From assembly GCA_945635805.1 (NCBI GenBank), contig CALZCW010000053.1:1-5760 (forward strand): DNA of 5,760 bases, given 5' to 3'. Below are positions 5,682 to 5,760 of the stretch, one piece after another. The notes under the pieces were generated by a model. It made no database searches. It had not been told where the DNA came from and saw nothing but the letters and a program-made list of their open reading frames with translations. Within the stretch, counting starts at the first letter, position 1, and each line of letters starts with the position of its first letter. The DNA is from an uncultured Clostridia bacterium. Its GTDB lineage: Bacteria > Bacillota > Clostridia > Oscillospirales > Oscillospiraceae. Both the position numbers and the translations under genes were made by a program.

Positions 5682-5758
5682 GCGCCGGTAGCTCAGTTGG
5701 ATAGAGTGACTGGCTACGAACCAGTAGGTCGGGGGTTCGAGTCCCTTCCGGCGTACCA
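5682..5758 (+). tRNA. tRNA-Arg (anticodon ACG), CCA encoded
   Basis: The full cloverleaf can be drawn. The acceptor stem pairs 5682-5688 with 5748-5754. The D stem pairs 5691-5694 with 5704-5707 around a GG-containing loop. The anticodon stem ACTGG/CCAGT (5709-5713, 5721-5725) encloses CTACGAA, placing ACG at 5716-5718. The variable loop has 5 nt (5726-5730), and the T arm has loop TTCGAGT (5736-5742). The discriminator is A5755 and CCA is encoded at 5756-5758. The anticodon reads CGN arginine codons; A34 would be deaminated to inosine by TadA to read CGU, CGC and CGA. A20 in the D loop (5701) and C35 match arginine identity elements. Four G-U wobbles occur: G1-U72 in the acceptor stem, G10-U25 in the D stem, and G49-U65 and G50-U64 in the T stem. 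Confidence 0.97.
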
Positions 5759-5760
5759 AA

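Noticed and set aside
4914..5759. Minus-strand open frame of 281 codons starting across the tRNA
   Set aside because: Its N-terminus (GLEPPTYWFVASHSIQLSYRR region) is the antisense translation of the tRNA gene, a well-known spurious protein type, and the rest is a shadow of the U32 gene.

Overview
The window looks like a piece of a moderately GC-rich, probably spore-forming Firmicutes chromosome. The Clostridia, and within them the Oscillospiraceae/Ruminococcaceae group, fit best. The reasons are strong AGGAGG-type ribosome binding sites, AT-rich intergenic DNA between GC-rich genes, a TagA-type glycosyltransferase, an MltG gene followed by a U32-family gene (an arrangement related to yrrL-yrrO of Bacillus subtilis), and a cysteine-rich protein of a type I recall only from Clostridia. 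The genus-level placement is inference.

Layout. Positions 1-823 (minus strand) hold the first 274 codons of an uncharacterised cysteine-rich protein that runs off the left edge. A 148-bp AT-rich divergent intergenic region (824-971) carries a good sigma-A promoter for the rightward genes and a possible sporulation-sigma promoter for the leftward gene. From 972 to 5594, five rightward genes are packed with gaps or overlaps of 14 nt or less and form one apparent operon: a WecG/TagA/CpsF glycosyltransferase, a divergent thymidylate kinase, a DJ-1/PfpI protein, the endolytic transglycosylase MltG, and a U32-family protein most like the tRNA hydroxylase TrhP. An 87-bp spacer (5595-5681) with a separate promoter precedes a complete tRNA-Arg(ACG) gene with encoded CCA at 5682-5758.

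How the genes fit together. The operon mixes envelope functions (a glycosyltransferase acting on lipid-linked sugars and a peptidoglycan-chain terminase) with nucleotide metabolism (dTMP kinase), a cysteine-dependent DJ-1 protein and tRNA wobble modification. It reads as a growth-linked housekeeping operon rather than a single pathway. I see no mobile element, CRISPR array, phage gene or defence system, and no clear undescribed system. The least understood item is the cysteine-rich protein at the left edge.
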